Below are positions 28,532-38,591 of a stretch of 64,000 nucleotides of DNA, one piece after another. The position numbers and the translations under genes were made by a program. Numbering within the stretch: the first letter of the stretch is position 1; every line of letters starts with the position of its first letter. The notes under the pieces are model-generated. The model saw nothing but the letters and a program-made list of their open reading frames with translations. It did no database searches and was not told the origin of the DNA. Source of the DNA: Sulfurimicrobium sp963741495 (GTDB lineage: Bacteria; Pseudomonadota; Gammaproteobacteria; Burkholderiales; Sulfuricellaceae); assembly GCA_963741495.1 (NCBI GenBank), contig CAVUID010000007.1, forward strand, positions 62,001-126,000. Direction: 5' to 3'.

Positions 28532-29188
28532 CTATTTCACGCTGAAACCGGATTTGAGGGCGAGGTGCAGGAAGTCGTTGGCAAACTCTTCCAGCCCCGC
28601 GCCGTACAAGCGTACCTGGCGCAAACCGTAGTTGTAGGCCAGCACGGCGGGAATGGCGGTGGCGATACCGACCGCCGTTGCAATCAGGGCTTCGCCGATC
28701 GGCCCTGCCACCACATCCAGCCCGGCCGAGCCGGTGCGGCTGATGTCCTGCAGGGCGTGCATGATGCCCCATACCGTACCGAACAGCCCCACGAAAGGCG
28801 CGGTCGAGCCGATGCTGGCCAGCACCATCAGGCCGCTTTCGAGCTTGTGCAACTCCTTCTGGATCTCGGCGCGCAGGCGGCGTTCCAGTACGTCCTGCTT
28901 GTCGCCGCTGTTCTGCAAGCTGCTCACGCCATCTTTCTCGATTTCGCGCAGCACCTCGAATCCCGAACGGCACAGTTGCGCAAGCGGACCCTGGGCCTGC
29001 TGTGCCGCAGTTTCCGCTTCAGCCAGATTGCGTGCACTCCAGAAGGTCTTGGTGAAGGCGCTGTTCTGCCGCGACAGCCGCCACTGCATCCAGGCCTTCA
29101 TCACGATCAGCGTCCAGGCAACGACCGAGAATGTGATCAGGAGCCACAGGGTTGCGGCGACAATGGGTGAGGTTGCGTGTCCAAACAT
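28532..29188 (-). CDS. exbB: ExbB proton channel protein
   Basis: I start at the ATG at 29188 (MFGHATSPIVAATLWLLITF), eight bases after the tonB stop and preceded by AGGAAA; the frame is open to 29272 but that part overlaps tonB. About 218 residues, three helices. The last two carry the MotA/TolQ/ExbB signature (SIGSTAPFVGLFGTVWGIMH and AVGIATAIPAVLAYN). It forms the pentameric proton channel around ExbD. Confidence 0.92.
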   Translation of the reverse strand: MFGHATSPIVAATLWLLITFSVVAWTLIVMKAWMQWRLSRQNSAFTKTFWSARNLAEAETAAQQAQGPLAQLCRSGFEVLREIEKDGVSSLQNSGDKQDVLERRLRAEIQKELHKLESGLMVLASIGSTAPFVGLFGTVWGIMHALQDISRTGSAGLDVVAGPIGEALIATAVGIATAIPAVLAYNYGLRQVRLYGAGLEEFANDFLHLALKSGFSVK

Positions 29189-29195
29189 ATTTTTC

Positions 29196-29888
29196 CTAGT
29201 TTTCCAATTTGAATGTGATCGGCACTTCCACCCAGGCAGTGATGGCCTGGGCGCCCTTTTTTGCCGGGACAAAGTGCCACTTTCTGACTGCCTCCAGCGC
29301 AGCCTGGTCGAGCAGCTCGGAGCCGCTGGTTTTTTTCAGTTCCACCCGGTTGCAGCTCCCATCCGCCAGCACCTCGGCCCGCACCAGAACCCGCCCTTCA
29401 ATCCCCCTGCGGCGCGCCGAGAGAGGGTATGCCGGTGGCGGGTTGTTGAGATAGGCGGCGTTGAAACGCGGAGCTTCCACCACCGGCTCTGGCTCAACCC
29501 TGGGGGGCGCTGCGACAACAGGTGCCGGCGGGGCTGGCGCGACAACGACCGGCGCCGGCTCCGGCGCCTGTTCCATGATTCTTTCCGCCACCGGCTGAGG
29601 CTGCAATAACTGGCGCGGTTCAGGCTTGGCTTTTGGTTGCACTTTGGGCTTGGGTTCGGGTTTGGGCGGCTCCGGCTGTTTAGGCGTGACCTTGGGTTGT
29701 GGCGGTGGCGGAGGTGCCAGCAATGACACTTCAATTACTTTCAGCGGCCTGGGCGGAACGATGTCCTGTTTCAGCTGGCTCAACCCATACCACACCCCGG
29801 CATGGGCAAGCATCACCAGGCCCATGGCCGGCAGCCATTTTGTTGCATATTGCTTTTCCATTTCCAGCCTGAATAGTTCTAAGGGCAT
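29196..29888 (-). CDS. tonB: TonB energy-transducing protein
   Basis: Protein of 230 residues. A membrane anchor (AMGLVMLAHAGVWYGL with the functional histidine) is followed by a long proline/lysine/glutamate-rich spacer and a C-terminal TonB domain with YPLSARRRGIEGRVLVRAEV. It spans the periplasm to touch the TonB box of receptors. A second ATG at 29861 gives a shorter cytoplasmic tail and may be the real start. First gene of the operon; a RegA-type box lies about 60 bases upstream. Confidence 0.9.
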   Translation of the reverse strand: MPLELFRLEMEKQYATKWLPAMGLVMLAHAGVWYGLSQLKQDIVPPRPLKVIEVSLLAPPPPPQPKVTPKQPEPPKPEPKPKVQPKAKPEPRQLLQPQPVAERIMEQAPEPAPVVVAPAPPAPVVAAPPRVEPEPVVEAPRFNAAYLNNPPPAYPLSARRRGIEGRVLVRAEVLADGSCNRVELKKTSGSELLDQAALEAVRKWHFVPAKKGAQAITAWVEVPITFKLEN

Positions 29889-29916
29889 TTTATGTTAAAC
29901 ACTTCAAATGCGACTG

Positions 29917-29932
29917 GGATACTAAAGTATCC
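29917..29932. promoter_or_regulatory. Inverted repeat GGATAC-N4-GTATCC upstream of tonB
   Basis: Six-base perfect inverted repeat with a TAAA spacer between the RegA-type box and the tonB start. On the minus strand TTTAACAT, a possible -10, follows at about 29890. The repeat could be an operator overlapping the promoter. Confidence 0.35.
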
Positions 29933-29947
29933 AGCGCGTTGTAGTGT

Positions 29948-29962
29948 GCGGCAAAATGCCGC
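29948..29962 (-). promoter_or_regulatory. RegA/RegR-type box upstream of tonB
   Basis: On the minus strand GCGGCATTTTGCCGC matches every fixed position of the RegR-box consensus GNGRCRTTNNGNCGC and is also a near-perfect palindrome. It lies 60 bases upstream of tonB. The same box type occurs in tandem at 34488-34517, 45587-45616 and 46246-46275. Confidence 0.6.
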
Positions 29963-30021
29963 AGTATCGTTGTAAGCGCAGCTTTTTTCCACATGGGGAA
30001 AAACACGCTCACCGCATCAGG

Positions 30022-30495
30022 CTATGGCCTTACCGTTAATCCGAGATGGCGGCGCACGCCATGTTCATCCATCACACCGGAAACCGCCGCCTTGCCGCCG
30101 TTTCCGTCGAATAACAGGGTACGCGGCAGTTCGCCCCGCCATTTGGGGTCGAGCGCATGGGCAAGGGCGTCGGGGGATTCCGGACCATAGGCATAGCGGG
30201 TGCCGGGAACGCCCAAGCGATCCAGCGGCACGGCGAGCTCTTCCGAAAAGGGCTCAATGGCAATGGTGATCAAGCGCAGGCGAGAATTTGCGCTTGCCAT
30301 GTGAGCGAACAGCTTGAGGTTGCTTTTGCAGTGGGCGCAATCGGAGGACCACAAGGCAATGATGGCCGGCGCCGAATGTGACTGCACATCCACCAGGCCG
30401 CGTGCGCTTTGCCGGTCGAGGGCGAGAAACGGCTCGGCTGCGGCGACCTTCATACCTGCTAACACGAGCAACAGCAGCAAGCAGAAATATCTCAT
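30022..30495 (-). CDS. Periplasmic thioredoxin-like protein (TlpA family)
   Basis: Protein of 157 residues with a signal peptide (YFCLLLLLVLAGMKVAAA) and a thioredoxin fold whose active site is WSSDCAHCKSN. The periplasmic CxxC with AH between the cysteines suggests reduction of disulfides or of metal-bound cysteines, as in TlpA/ScoI systems. Its start overlaps the BNR-repeat protein stop (ATGA), so the two are translationally coupled and probably act together. It is followed by the tonB promoter region. Confidence 0.8.
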   Translation of the reverse strand: MRYFCLLLLLVLAGMKVAAAEPFLALDRQSARGLVDVQSHSAPAIIALWSSDCAHCKSNLKLFAHMASANSRLRLITIAIEPFSEELAVPLDRLGVPGTRYAYGPESPDALAHALDPKWRGELPRTLLFDGNGGKAAVSGVMDEHGVRRHLGLTVRP

Positions 30496-31676
30496 CGCAA
30501 TTCGAACACTCGCATGCCCTCGCGCTCTGTGCGCCAGAAGACGAACAGATCTTTACCCCGCTTGATCGCACGGGCCTGGTCGGAGGCGCCGCCGGTGGCC
30601 GCAAGCACCTGCGGCTTGAAGCTGACCCCGCCATCTTCGGATATCTCGGCAAGCAGTTGCGTGGTCTCGCCGTTAAATTCTTTCCATGCGATGGCCACAC
30701 GGCGCTCTGCGACGACAAGGTCGGCGTGAGCGGCCTTTTCGCCGCCAACAAAGCGCTGGCCATCGACCCCGTTCGCCGTCAGGCGGCCATAGAACACCCG
30801 GCCATCGCCATCCTTCTGGTTGAACCAGACAGCATGTCGCGTACCATCTGGCGCCACGGCCAGTGACGGGCCATGGTGCGGGCAGCCATCGATCCTCCAA
30901 CGATCGAAAGTCGCCCGCTGAAAGCTTGCTGGCGTGCCGTCGGTCTTGAGTTTTGCGAGCGCGTGATCGCGCTCGTTGGGTTCGAATACATGGCGCCAGA
31001 GAAACAGGGGTGCGCCGTCAGTATCGACAGCTGCGGTGATGCGGCAGCACTCGCAGGAATGATCGGCGACTTTCACTTCAGGCTTGAAGCTTCTGCCGCC
31101 ATCTTCCGACACCGCCGCATAGATGGCTGCACCGCGATACGGTTTCTGCGCCGCCTTGGCCGATTCAAGATCGCGCTTGTCGATCCAGGCGATGTAAATG
31201 CGTCCATCACCGCCCACCGTTATCGCCTCGAAACGATGGGTGATTTCCTGTCGATCACGGTGCACGGTGATCGGTGTCGAAAAGCTGGTGCCACCATCAT
31301 CCGAACGCGCCAGCCGCGCTTCACCGGTGTTGGGTTTGCCGAGCGGCTTGGTCCAGGAAACCAGTACGCCGCCATCCTGCGCAAAGACGATCTTGGGTCG
31401 GTTTTCGCCGTCACCGGAAATGGCCTCCGGCTGGGCATTGACGATTACCGGCGTTGACCAGCTGGCACCTTGATCGTCGCTGCGATAAAGCATCAGATGC
31501 TCGCCTTGTTTGGCGACGGCCAGCAACCGACCATCTGCGGCAAACGCCGCCGAACTGGCCAGCTCGATGCGCGCTTTTTTCGCCATGCTAGCCATCCCCG
31601 GCATTGCGGCCTTGTCTGCCGTTCCGGCGGCGGCGGATACGGCGCCAGGCAGGACGGAAACGACCGATGCCAGCAC
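30492..31676 (-). CDS. Exported BNR/Asp-box repeat protein with HxCxCC motif
   Basis: About 394 residues from a GTG start. The region after it (SVVSVLPGAVSA) looks like the end of a signal peptide whose beginning may be lost to a start misassignment or an indel. Four Asp-box repeats are visible (SDDQGASW, SDDGGTSF, SEDGGRSF, SEDGGVSF), giving a sialidase-like beta-propeller. It lacks a clear sialidase arginine triad. A HSCECCRIT motif near residue 210 is unusual for a propeller and suggests metal or thiol chemistry. It is cotranscribed with the TonB receptor above and the thioredoxin below. Function unknown. Confidence 0.65.
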   Translation of the reverse strand: MLASVVSVLPGAVSAAAGTADKAAMPGMASMAKKARIELASSAAFAADGRLLAVAKQGEHLMLYRSDDQGASWSTPVIVNAQPEAISGDGENRPKIVFAQDGGVLVSWTKPLGKPNTGEARLARSDDGGTSFSTPITVHRDRQEITHRFEAITVGGDGRIYIAWIDKRDLESAKAAQKPYRGAAIYAAVSEDGGRSFKPEVKVADHSCECCRITAAVDTDGAPLFLWRHVFEPNERDHALAKLKTDGTPASFQRATFDRWRIDGCPHHGPSLAVAPDGTRHAVWFNQKDGDGRVFYGRLTANGVDGQRFVGGEKAAHADLVVAERRVAIAWKEFNGETTQLLAEISEDGGVSFKPQVLAATGGASDQARAIKRGKDLFVFWRTEREGMRVFELR

Positions 31677-31722
31677 AGCGGACAGCGTGCAAGCCGCGGA
31701 CGTAGCGTAATCAAGCTCGATC

Positions 31723-34170
31723 TCAATAGTCGAACTTCACGCTGGCAAAGTAGGTGCGCTGCTGGTAGGGGTACAAGGTGTAATACTTGACGTCGCCAAT
31801 ATTGTCGATGCCGACCGAGGCAGACCACTGCTTGGCGACCTTGTAGAGCACCTTGGCGTCAAAAACGCCGAAAGTGCTACGCCCGCCATAGGTGTCCGGA
31901 TTGGGGTCGGGATATTGCATGGTTGTCGTGTTGAACAGGCCGCTGTGCTGTCTTCCGCTGTAACGATAACCCAGGCTGTATGAGAGTTCATCCGACGCAT
32001 GATAGGTACCCAGCAGCGATGCGCGCCAGACCGGGATAAGCGGCAGTTCCGTCCCTGCCAGTCCGGGATTTGCGGCATTCTCCACGATTCGCGAATGGAT
32101 GTAGGCAATGCTGCCGAAAAGATCAAGGCCGCGTATCAGCATATCGCTGGTCTGTACGGCCGTTTCGATACCATAGGTGCGGACTTTGTCGATGTTCTGA
32201 ACGCTACTGACACTGTAACCGGGCAGGGTCGTAATGTCGGTTTGGGAGACCAGCGCGCCCTGTTTCTCCTCCCCGAACAGGGAGGTTCGCCACAGTCCGT
32301 TGTTCAGGAAGCGCTCTACCGTAAATTCCCAGGAGTCAGCGGTTTCCGGCTGCAGATTGGGGTTGTTGGTCAGCGCCGGTGTTATAAGGCGCAGGGAATC
32401 CAGCGGCTATGATTTGCGCGCTGGTCAGGGCTGCACTGGAACCATTGGTGTTATGCCGACAGTTCTTGAACAGTTCGCCGACGGTCGGGAAGCGTGTACC
32501 CCGGCCAACAGAGCCGCGCAGCACCAAGACGTCGGAAGCCTGACAGGACAGCGATCGCCTTGGGAGAGAATGCGGACACGGTTTTGTCCTGGTAGGCCAA
32601 ATTCGTTCCCCGACGTAGTTGCTTCCCTCAGATGCTTCCCACTTTTCCTCGCGTCCACCCAGCACCAGTTTCCAGGCGGGAGAGAGTTGCCATGCGTCCT
32701 GCACGTAGATCGCCTGGGTCGAGGTAGTGCCCCTGGAGTTTGTGTTCAACGCGCCGGCATTGCTGGTCAGCCAGTTTCCCGTGCCAAGGCGTGTATTGAT
32801 CTGACTTGGTCTTGTAGGTGTCGGTGTGAAAACCAAAACTGACCTGATGCTGGCTTTTCAGATTGCCATCGGGACGCCATTCGCCGCGCAGGTCAAGATT
32901 CTGCCAACCCGTTCCATCGCCAAAAGTGATGGTTCCCGCAGTGGCGTCGGTACTTGGCGTGGTGCCAAAGTTGCCGGAGGATGCGCGAGTGACATCCTTG
33001 TTCTGGTTGAAGTGGCTTGCCGTTGCCTCCCAATCCCAGGTTCCGCCGCGTCTGTGATTTCACGGACAGGCCGTGCATGTAATACTCGGCTTCGGCGTGG
33101 CTGGTGCTCGGCGCCGTCACGGTATAGTCTTGACCGTTGATGCGAACATACCGGTAGGGACCGGTCGTCGTGCTGTTGGTTCCGTAAATCGTGTTACCGG
33201 CAGCATCCCGCAGATAGCTGTCGATACGTTTATCCGAGGTGTTTTGCCAGATATTCCCGGTATAGGTGGCGCGAACCGTTGGCGAGAAGTCATAGGCCAC
33301 CTTGATCGTGCCATCGTCCTTCACGGTATGGTCCATGCTGGTGGCGGCAGTGATGACCCTCGGGTTGTTGGCGATGTCACTGTCGAACTGCGCGCCGGTG
33401 ACAACCGTGTATTGCCCTGCTGTGGCAGCCGCTCCGGTCTTGGCCTTGGCAGAAGTGAAATCCGTCGGATGACTGTGGTTGTCCAGGCGATCAGCGCTCA
33501 AGCGGAATGACCAGTCGCCAACCTTGTTTCCTAGGCTCGCGGAGCCATGCTCCCCGGTAAAGTTCTCGTCTGTTCCGTAGAGCTTGAAATTCTGGCCAAA
33601 AACGTCCAGCTTCGCATGCGCTTCGAACTGGGTCGGCATGTGTGTTGTCATCAGCACCACGCCACCCACCGAATTTCCGGGATAAAGCGCGGAGAACGGG
33701 CCATACATGACATCGACCCGGTCGATGGCATCCTGGGATACCAGGCCCCAGCGCGGGCCAGGACAGCAGCTGTTGACCAGATGATTCGAGAGCAGGAGCC
33801 CGTCCGCATAGACGATGGTTTCGGCGCTGGAATTGACGCCGTACATCCGCATTGCCAAGCCGCCGTTCACGTCGCCGATAAAGCGTTCGCGCACGTGAAC
33901 ACTCGGCAGGTACAGGAGCGCCCCGGCCGATGACACCGAATTGACGCTTTCGGCAATCTGCTTCTTGGTCACGCTTTCAGTCGTTGAGGGAACATTGTCG
34001 GGCGTCGCCGGTTTACTGGATTCGGCCGAGACGGAAATTTCCGTGAGCTGGACATCGGCTTCCTCGGCGCTGACATTGCCGGAGCAGAAAGCACCGAGAG
34101 CAGCCGCGATAGCGACGGACAGCGGACGGCGTATGCCAAGGGCGGCAACGGCATGGGTTTTGCGAATCAT
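31723..34170 (-). CDS. TonB-dependent receptor with CC motif in plug (five indels)
   Basis: Start at the ATG at 34170, preceded by AGAGGAG. About 815 codons once extra bases near 33041, 32788, 32555 and 32388 and one missing base near 32602 are corrected. The signal peptide ends near NVSA; the plug contains the expected GGLAMRMYGVNSSAETIVYA block and the barrel ends RTYFASVKFDY. The plug loop reads NHLVNSCCPGPRWG, a vicinal cysteine pair coded at 33763-33768. The substrate is unknown. Its upstream region shares a RegA/FNR-like module with the PepSY operon. Downstream are the BNR and thioredoxin genes. Confidence 0.8.
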
Positions 34171-34453
34171 GGCACTTAACTCCTCTTTATTAATATTTTG
34201 GCTGGGTTCTCTGTGCGCCATTTGGCGCCTCTATCGGGCAGATTCGGCAACAAAAGCGATCTTCACCCCCCCGCCTGCTGCACCAAGGCAAGAATATCGG
34301 CCTGCCTTTTGGCAGGGCGTGGCCCGGCCGGCGCGCAAATGCCTGACTGCCGCGCAGTGTCTTGTGATTTTGCTTATTATTTTGTTGTGCGGCATTTCCT
34401 CTCCCTGAAAGCGGCGCCCTGTTCATTGGGTACCGCATATCCGCAATCGAGCG

Positions 34454-34571
34454 CTGAATGTTAAAGGCGAAAGTTCCCGAAAAAAATGCGACATAGTGTC
34501 GCGCGACAAAATGCCGCATCCCGGTGGCAGAAATCAAGGGGGACAATTTGCGGAAACTTGATCGAAATCAT
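34454..34571 (-). promoter_or_regulatory. Promoter module with tandem RegA-type boxes and FNR-like box
   Basis: Two abutting 15-mers (plus strand GCGACATAGTGTCGC at 34488-34502 and GCGACAAAATGCCGC at 34503-34517) match or nearly match the RegR/RegA consensus on the minus strand. An FNR-like site TTGAT-CGAA-ATCAT lies at 34558-34571. Near-identical sequence AATGTTAAAG...AAGTTCCCG at 34458-34479 recurs at 45556-45578. The module is about 300 bases upstream of the receptor ATG; the leader between contains a GC hairpin near 34306-34330. The remaining sequence from 34572 to 34748 holds nothing I recognise. Confidence 0.6.
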
Positions 34572-34748
34572 TTTTCGATACCCAATTGACGCTCTGAATG
34601 ATGATTTCAAGAGAATTATCCTGAAAACTTTAGTTCGATGTTTTCCGTGAACTCTGCGGTTAATTCCTTTTCATCGGCATTCTCTACCTGCTCTATGGAT
34701 CGTTATGGTGCAAGCCATGGATTATCGTAAAGATGTCGCAAGCATGGG

Positions 34749-34913
34749 TTAGACCACCCACAGTCGGCGTATCCCAATCAGTATCAGGACCAGCCCCGCG
34801 CCATAGCGGATCCATTTTGTCAGCCAGGGCTGGCTTTCACGCATCCGGGCGCAGAACTGGTTCGGAAGGTGCGTCAGCAAGGAAATCCGTACCGTACCGC
34901 AGTCGAATATCAT
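34749..34913 (-). pseudogene. Remnant of a TauE/CcdA-like exporter C-terminus
   Basis: A 54-codon frame ends RYGAGLVLILIGIRRLWVV and contains ARMRESQPWLTKW. It resembles the last helix of the membrane protein at 37093-37791 (ARLREQLGPWRPR then SAGLLILVGVNQLIRAF). Only the C-terminal part is present, so it is probably a leftover of a related gene, now just downstream of the TonB receptor at 34982. Confidence 0.4.
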
Positions 34914-34981
34914 GAAGTGCCATTTTTTTCATGTCAGAAATCCACTATCAGGAAGCGGAATATAGACACATGGGAACCAGG

Positions 34982-37058
34982 TCACCATTTACCCTCCAGA
35001 GACAAGAGCACGGTGCGCGCGCTCTTTTCAGTGGAAGCGAGTGACCAGTAACTGCCGGGTGCAAATGCATCAAGCTGTTGGCGGATGTCGGCACGAAACA
35101 GATTCTGCAGCGACAATCGCAGATTCAGTGCGCTGTTCAGTTTTTGCAGCACATAGGCATCGAAGACGGTGCGTCGCCGTGTTTCATAGGCCTGCTCACC
35201 CGGCACCTGAGTGAGGACGCGCCCGTTGTACTGCATCGATATACCAAAACTCTTGTCGGCAAGGGTCTGGTCGTAGCCGGCACTCAGAATATAGCGCGGG
35301 GATTCGCGGGCAGCACGGCTGATGCCGAGGCGTTCGTCCTGGACCTCGCTGCGTGGTACGGTGAGATGGGCTCGGAATGTTGCCCCGCGCCAGCCAAGGC
35401 TGTCGGTGCGCAGTTTGCCGTCCAGTTCCACGCCCCAGTGGCGGGCCGATCCCTCGTTGTAGGGGCGATCTACCCAGCGAGTTCCCTCCAGCTGCGCCCG
35501 CCGCTCGGTGAAATCTTCAGTGTGCCGCAGGTAGGCATTGGCGCCAAACACGCCTGCCTCACCTGGCAGATAACGTTCGAGAGCGAGTTCGAAATTCACG
35601 CTGTGCTCCGGGCGCAGGTTCGGGTTGCCGCGCCGGTCCGGTTCAAGCGGCGTATTGGCATTGACGCTGAACACCGGCTGGCTGGTGAGCTCGTCCAGGC
35701 GTGGCACCTTCATACCGGCACCCAGGGAAGAGCGCAACACCCAGTGCTGGGCAGGCTCCAGACGCAGCGCCAGTGAGGGCAAAAGGCGCTGGTGGCGCTG
35801 GTCGTTGCCGTCGACGGAATATCGGATAAATTCACCGCGCAGGCCCGTCGTGACAGTCACATCCGCACTCGGGCTCCACTCGTCCTGCAGCCAGGCACTC
35901 CAATGTTTTGCCCAGGCTGAGTGGGTTTCGTCGACTAGCCTGGCTGCTGCTTGACAGGCTTTCGTCGCGCCGTTGAATGGCTTGCTCTATGTTCGCCGCC
36001 CAGAAGTGCTGCCTGGTGCTCCAGTCGAGCCGGAAAGCGCCATTCAGATCGACATCCTGACGGCGCATCTGCTCTTGAGTTTGTGTGCCGTCATTTTGGT
36101 TGACACGCAGCGTATCGGCGCTTCTCTCGCCATCGGAAACCGACAATCGGCCGGAATACTTGATACCCTGGCGGAGTATTTCTGCATTCGCACGCAGGCG
36201 ATTGAAGGCGTTGCTGCTGCGATCTTCGTCTCGGCGCGTATAACTATTCGCTGGCGTAGCGAAATCGCTGCGGACAAAATCACTTTCGCCACGCGTGTAA
36301 GACCGGTAAACCATCGGGTTGACGGTCAGATTGTCGCTACCCGACTTCCAGGTCAATCGTGGCGAGAAGGAAAATGAATCCATCTTGCTATTGCCATCTA
36401 CACTGTCTTCTTGCCAGACACCGGCGCTGTCGACGCGACTCACCGAGCGGCTGGATGGCATTTCGTTGTGATTTATCGTAACCGGCAACGACCAGGAGAA
36501 TGTCTTGTCGCCACCGCCCCTGGTGTAGGAGGTTTGAACAATTGGCCTATCGCCACGAAGACCGGAAGTCACCTTGAAATCGGTGGATTCGCGCGCCATC
36601 GGCTTGTTCAGCACCAAATGGACACTCATCGGTGCACTTCCTCCAAATTCTGCCGATGAACCACGGACGATCTCGACTTGCCGCAGCTCAGTAGACGGCA
36701 AGCGACCAATGGTAGTCTGAACCATGCCCGTGTGTCCGGGGGGGATGCGCTCGCCATCAATGAATATCTGCACTGAATCGCGCGTCATGCCACGCGATCG
36801 CTTTGCCAATGAGCCGTCGGCACCCGGCGTGCCCACATCGACGCCCGGCAGTTTACCCAAGACATCGTTGATGGTGAGAGCCCCCATCGCCTCAATATCC
36901 TGGCGGTTGATGATAATTTTTTGTGTCGCGGAGTCGCGGCGATCTGCAATATCGTCCTCGCTGGAGGAAGTGACGATCACCTCTTTGAGCGTCACCTCTT
37001 CGTCGGCCCAGGCAGGTGCCAGGCTCAGACATAGGGGCAACAGGACAAGTCGTTTCAT
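34982..37058 (-). CDS. TonB-dependent receptor (one frameshift)
   Basis: About 691 residues after removing one base at CC 35939-35940; the two halves then join as SSSQLVDETHSAWAKHW. Signal peptide KRLVLLPLCLSLAPAWA, TonB box region VTLKEVIVTSS, plug with DSVQIFIDGERIPPG and VEIVRGSSAEFGG, and a C-terminal barrel ending VLLSLEGKW. Shorter than the other receptors here and lacking the CC plug motif. Last gene of the long operon that starts with the PepSY protein. Ligand unknown. Confidence 0.8.
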
Positions 37059-37092
37059 GATGAAGGCCTTAAAGTGAAAGCAAGATAAAAAA

Positions 37093-37791
37093 TCAGAAAG
37101 CCCGGATAAGCTGGTTCACCCCGACCAGAATCAGCAGTCCGGCGCTGAGCGCCTCGATGCGCGGGCGCCATGGACCCAACTGCTCGCGTAGGCGAGCACC
37201 AAAATAGGCAACACCGAGGCCAAACACCAGTGAAGGCACAACGATGGCGCCGAGACCGAAGCTGAAGCCAAGCAGGAATCCACTGAAGACATGTCCCGAG
37301 GCGGCCGCCGAGAACAGCACCACACCCAGCGGCCCACAAGGTGTCAGCGCCATACCGGCCCCCATCAGGAACAGGCCACCCGGCAACAAAGGCCGGGGTT
37401 CGCTACCAAAATCGAAGCGGCGCAAGGGCTGTCCGTCGGCAGTGGGCGCCGCCGGCACAACGGAGCACGCCGGCTGTCGCCGCCAAAAGAGAGCGAGGCC
37501 GACCATAAGGGCTGCAGCGCCGACAAGCAAGTGCAGTTGCGGGTAAGCTGCGGCGCTGTCCTTGACATAATGGCCGGCCCAGCCCGCTGCCGCACCAAAC
37601 AGCGAATACCCCCCAAGTCGACCAAGGGACAGGGGCAAAACGACGCGCCAGGAGCGGCGCAAACTGAAATCGCGGGCGAGAAATACCGGCCCCAGGTAAG
37701 GCAGACAGCTGATGAGGCAAGGGCCGAGACCATAGACCAGCCCCAGGGTCAGAGCCATGGGCAGACCGACGATGGTTTCGACAGGCATCAT
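37093..37791 (-). CDS. CcdA/TauE-like membrane protein with paired cysteines
   Basis: Protein of 232 residues with about six helices in two repeats. GPCLISCLPYLGP in the first helix and LTPCGPLGVVLF in the fourth place cysteine next to proline in each half, as in CcdA and the DsbD core, which carry reducing equivalents from cytoplasmic thioredoxin to the periplasm. General databases often label such proteins sulfite exporter TauE/SafE. Its start overlaps the activase stop (ATGA). A role in delivering electrons to periplasmic partners of the operon is inferred. Confidence 0.7.
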   Translation of the reverse strand: MMPVETIVGLPMALTLGLVYGLGPCLISCLPYLGPVFLARDFSLRRSWRVVLPLSLGRLGGYSLFGAAAGWAGHYVKDSAAAYPQLHLLVGAAALMVGLALFWRRQPACSVVPAAPTADGQPLRRFDFGSEPRPLLPGGLFLMGAGMALTPCGPLGVVLFSAAASGHVFSGFLLGFSFGLGAIVVPSLVFGLGVAYFGARLREQLGPWRPRIEALSAGLLILVGVNQLIRAF

Positions 37792-38591
37792 ATATTCTCG
37801 GCAAAGAATTCGTTGCGCGCCAGGATTGCTGCGCCGAATGCCGTGGTGGTCTGCGGGTATTCCGGCACCACCAACTCGCGCCCAAGCTCGTCCTGAATGG
37901 CGGCGACCAGCCCCTTGTTCAGCGCCGGACCGCCATCAAAATAGACCCTGTCCTCGATGCCAACACGCTTTGCCAGACGCACTGTACGTTTGGCAATGGA
38001 GTAATGGATGCCGGCAATAATCTCTTCCTTGCCGTGGCCATTCGCCAGCAAGCCGATAATCTCGGACTCGGCAAACACGGTGCAGGTGCTGTTGATGCTC
38101 AAGGGAGCGCCTTTTCCGTTGAAGTGGTAGTCGCCCAGCTCTTCCAGATCGATGTCGAGATTACGCGCCGCCACATCCAGAAAGCGCCCGGTGCCGGCGG
38201 CGCACTTGTCGTTCATGGCGAAGTTGGACACGTTGCCCGTGTCATCGATCTGGATAGCCTTGGAGTCTTGGCCACCGATGTTAATGATGGTGCGCACCCC
38301 GCCGAAGGCCTTGCCTGCTTCATGGGCGCCGATGGCGTTGGCAGTGATTTCGCTGATGGAGTCGTCGGCCTCCTTGAACAGCTTGCGGCCATAGCCGGTG
38401 GCGATCAGATAGCGCACATCTTCCTTGGCAATGTCCAGTTGGGCCAGCAAATTCTGCAAGGCTTCCCTGGCGTTCTTGTGGAAAAGACTGCCGGAAGAAG
38501 ACACGTGGACGCCAGCAATTTTTCCTGCCTCGTCCACCAGAGCCACCTTGATGGCAGTGGAACCGATATCCAGTCCTGCAAAGTAATTCAT
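37788..38591 (-). CDS. Activase of 2-hydroxyacyl-CoA dehydratase/double-cubane type (HgdC-like)
   Basis: Protein of 267 residues, a complete ASKHA ATPase of the BadF/BadG/HgdC family: phosphate loop GLDIGSTAIKVALVD, TIINIGGQDSKAI, and FDGGPALNKGL. Cys130 in NDKCAAGTGRFL and Cys170 in NSTCTVFAESEI are the ligands by which a homodimer holds one bridging 4Fe-4S cluster. Such activases use ATP hydrolysis to drive an electron to very low potential and pass it to the partner enzyme encoded directly upstream, with which it overlaps by four bases. Confidence 0.88.
   Translation of the reverse strand: MNYFAGLDIGSTAIKVALVDEAGKIAGVHVSSSGSLFHKNAREALQNLLAQLDIAKEDVRYLIATGYGRKLFKEADDSISEITANAIGAHEAGKAFGGVRTIINIGGQDSKAIQIDDTGNVSNFAMNDKCAAGTGRFLDVAARNLDIDLEELGDYHFNGKGAPLSINSTCTVFAESEIIGLLANGHGKEEIIAGIHYSIAKRTVRLAKRVGIEDRVYFDGGPALNKGLVAAIQDELGRELVVPEYPQTTTAFGAAILARNEFFAENI

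Noticed and set aside
30492..31676. True sialidase
   Set aside because: Asp-box repeats are present but the catalytic arginine triad and nucleophile region are not evident, and no sialic acid genes are nearby.
34172..34470. Cobalamin riboswitch in the leader of a TonB receptor gene
   Set aside because: No B12-box-like conserved core (GCCACTG context) is visible in this leader or in those at 45.4 and 28.1 kb; only a GC hairpin.
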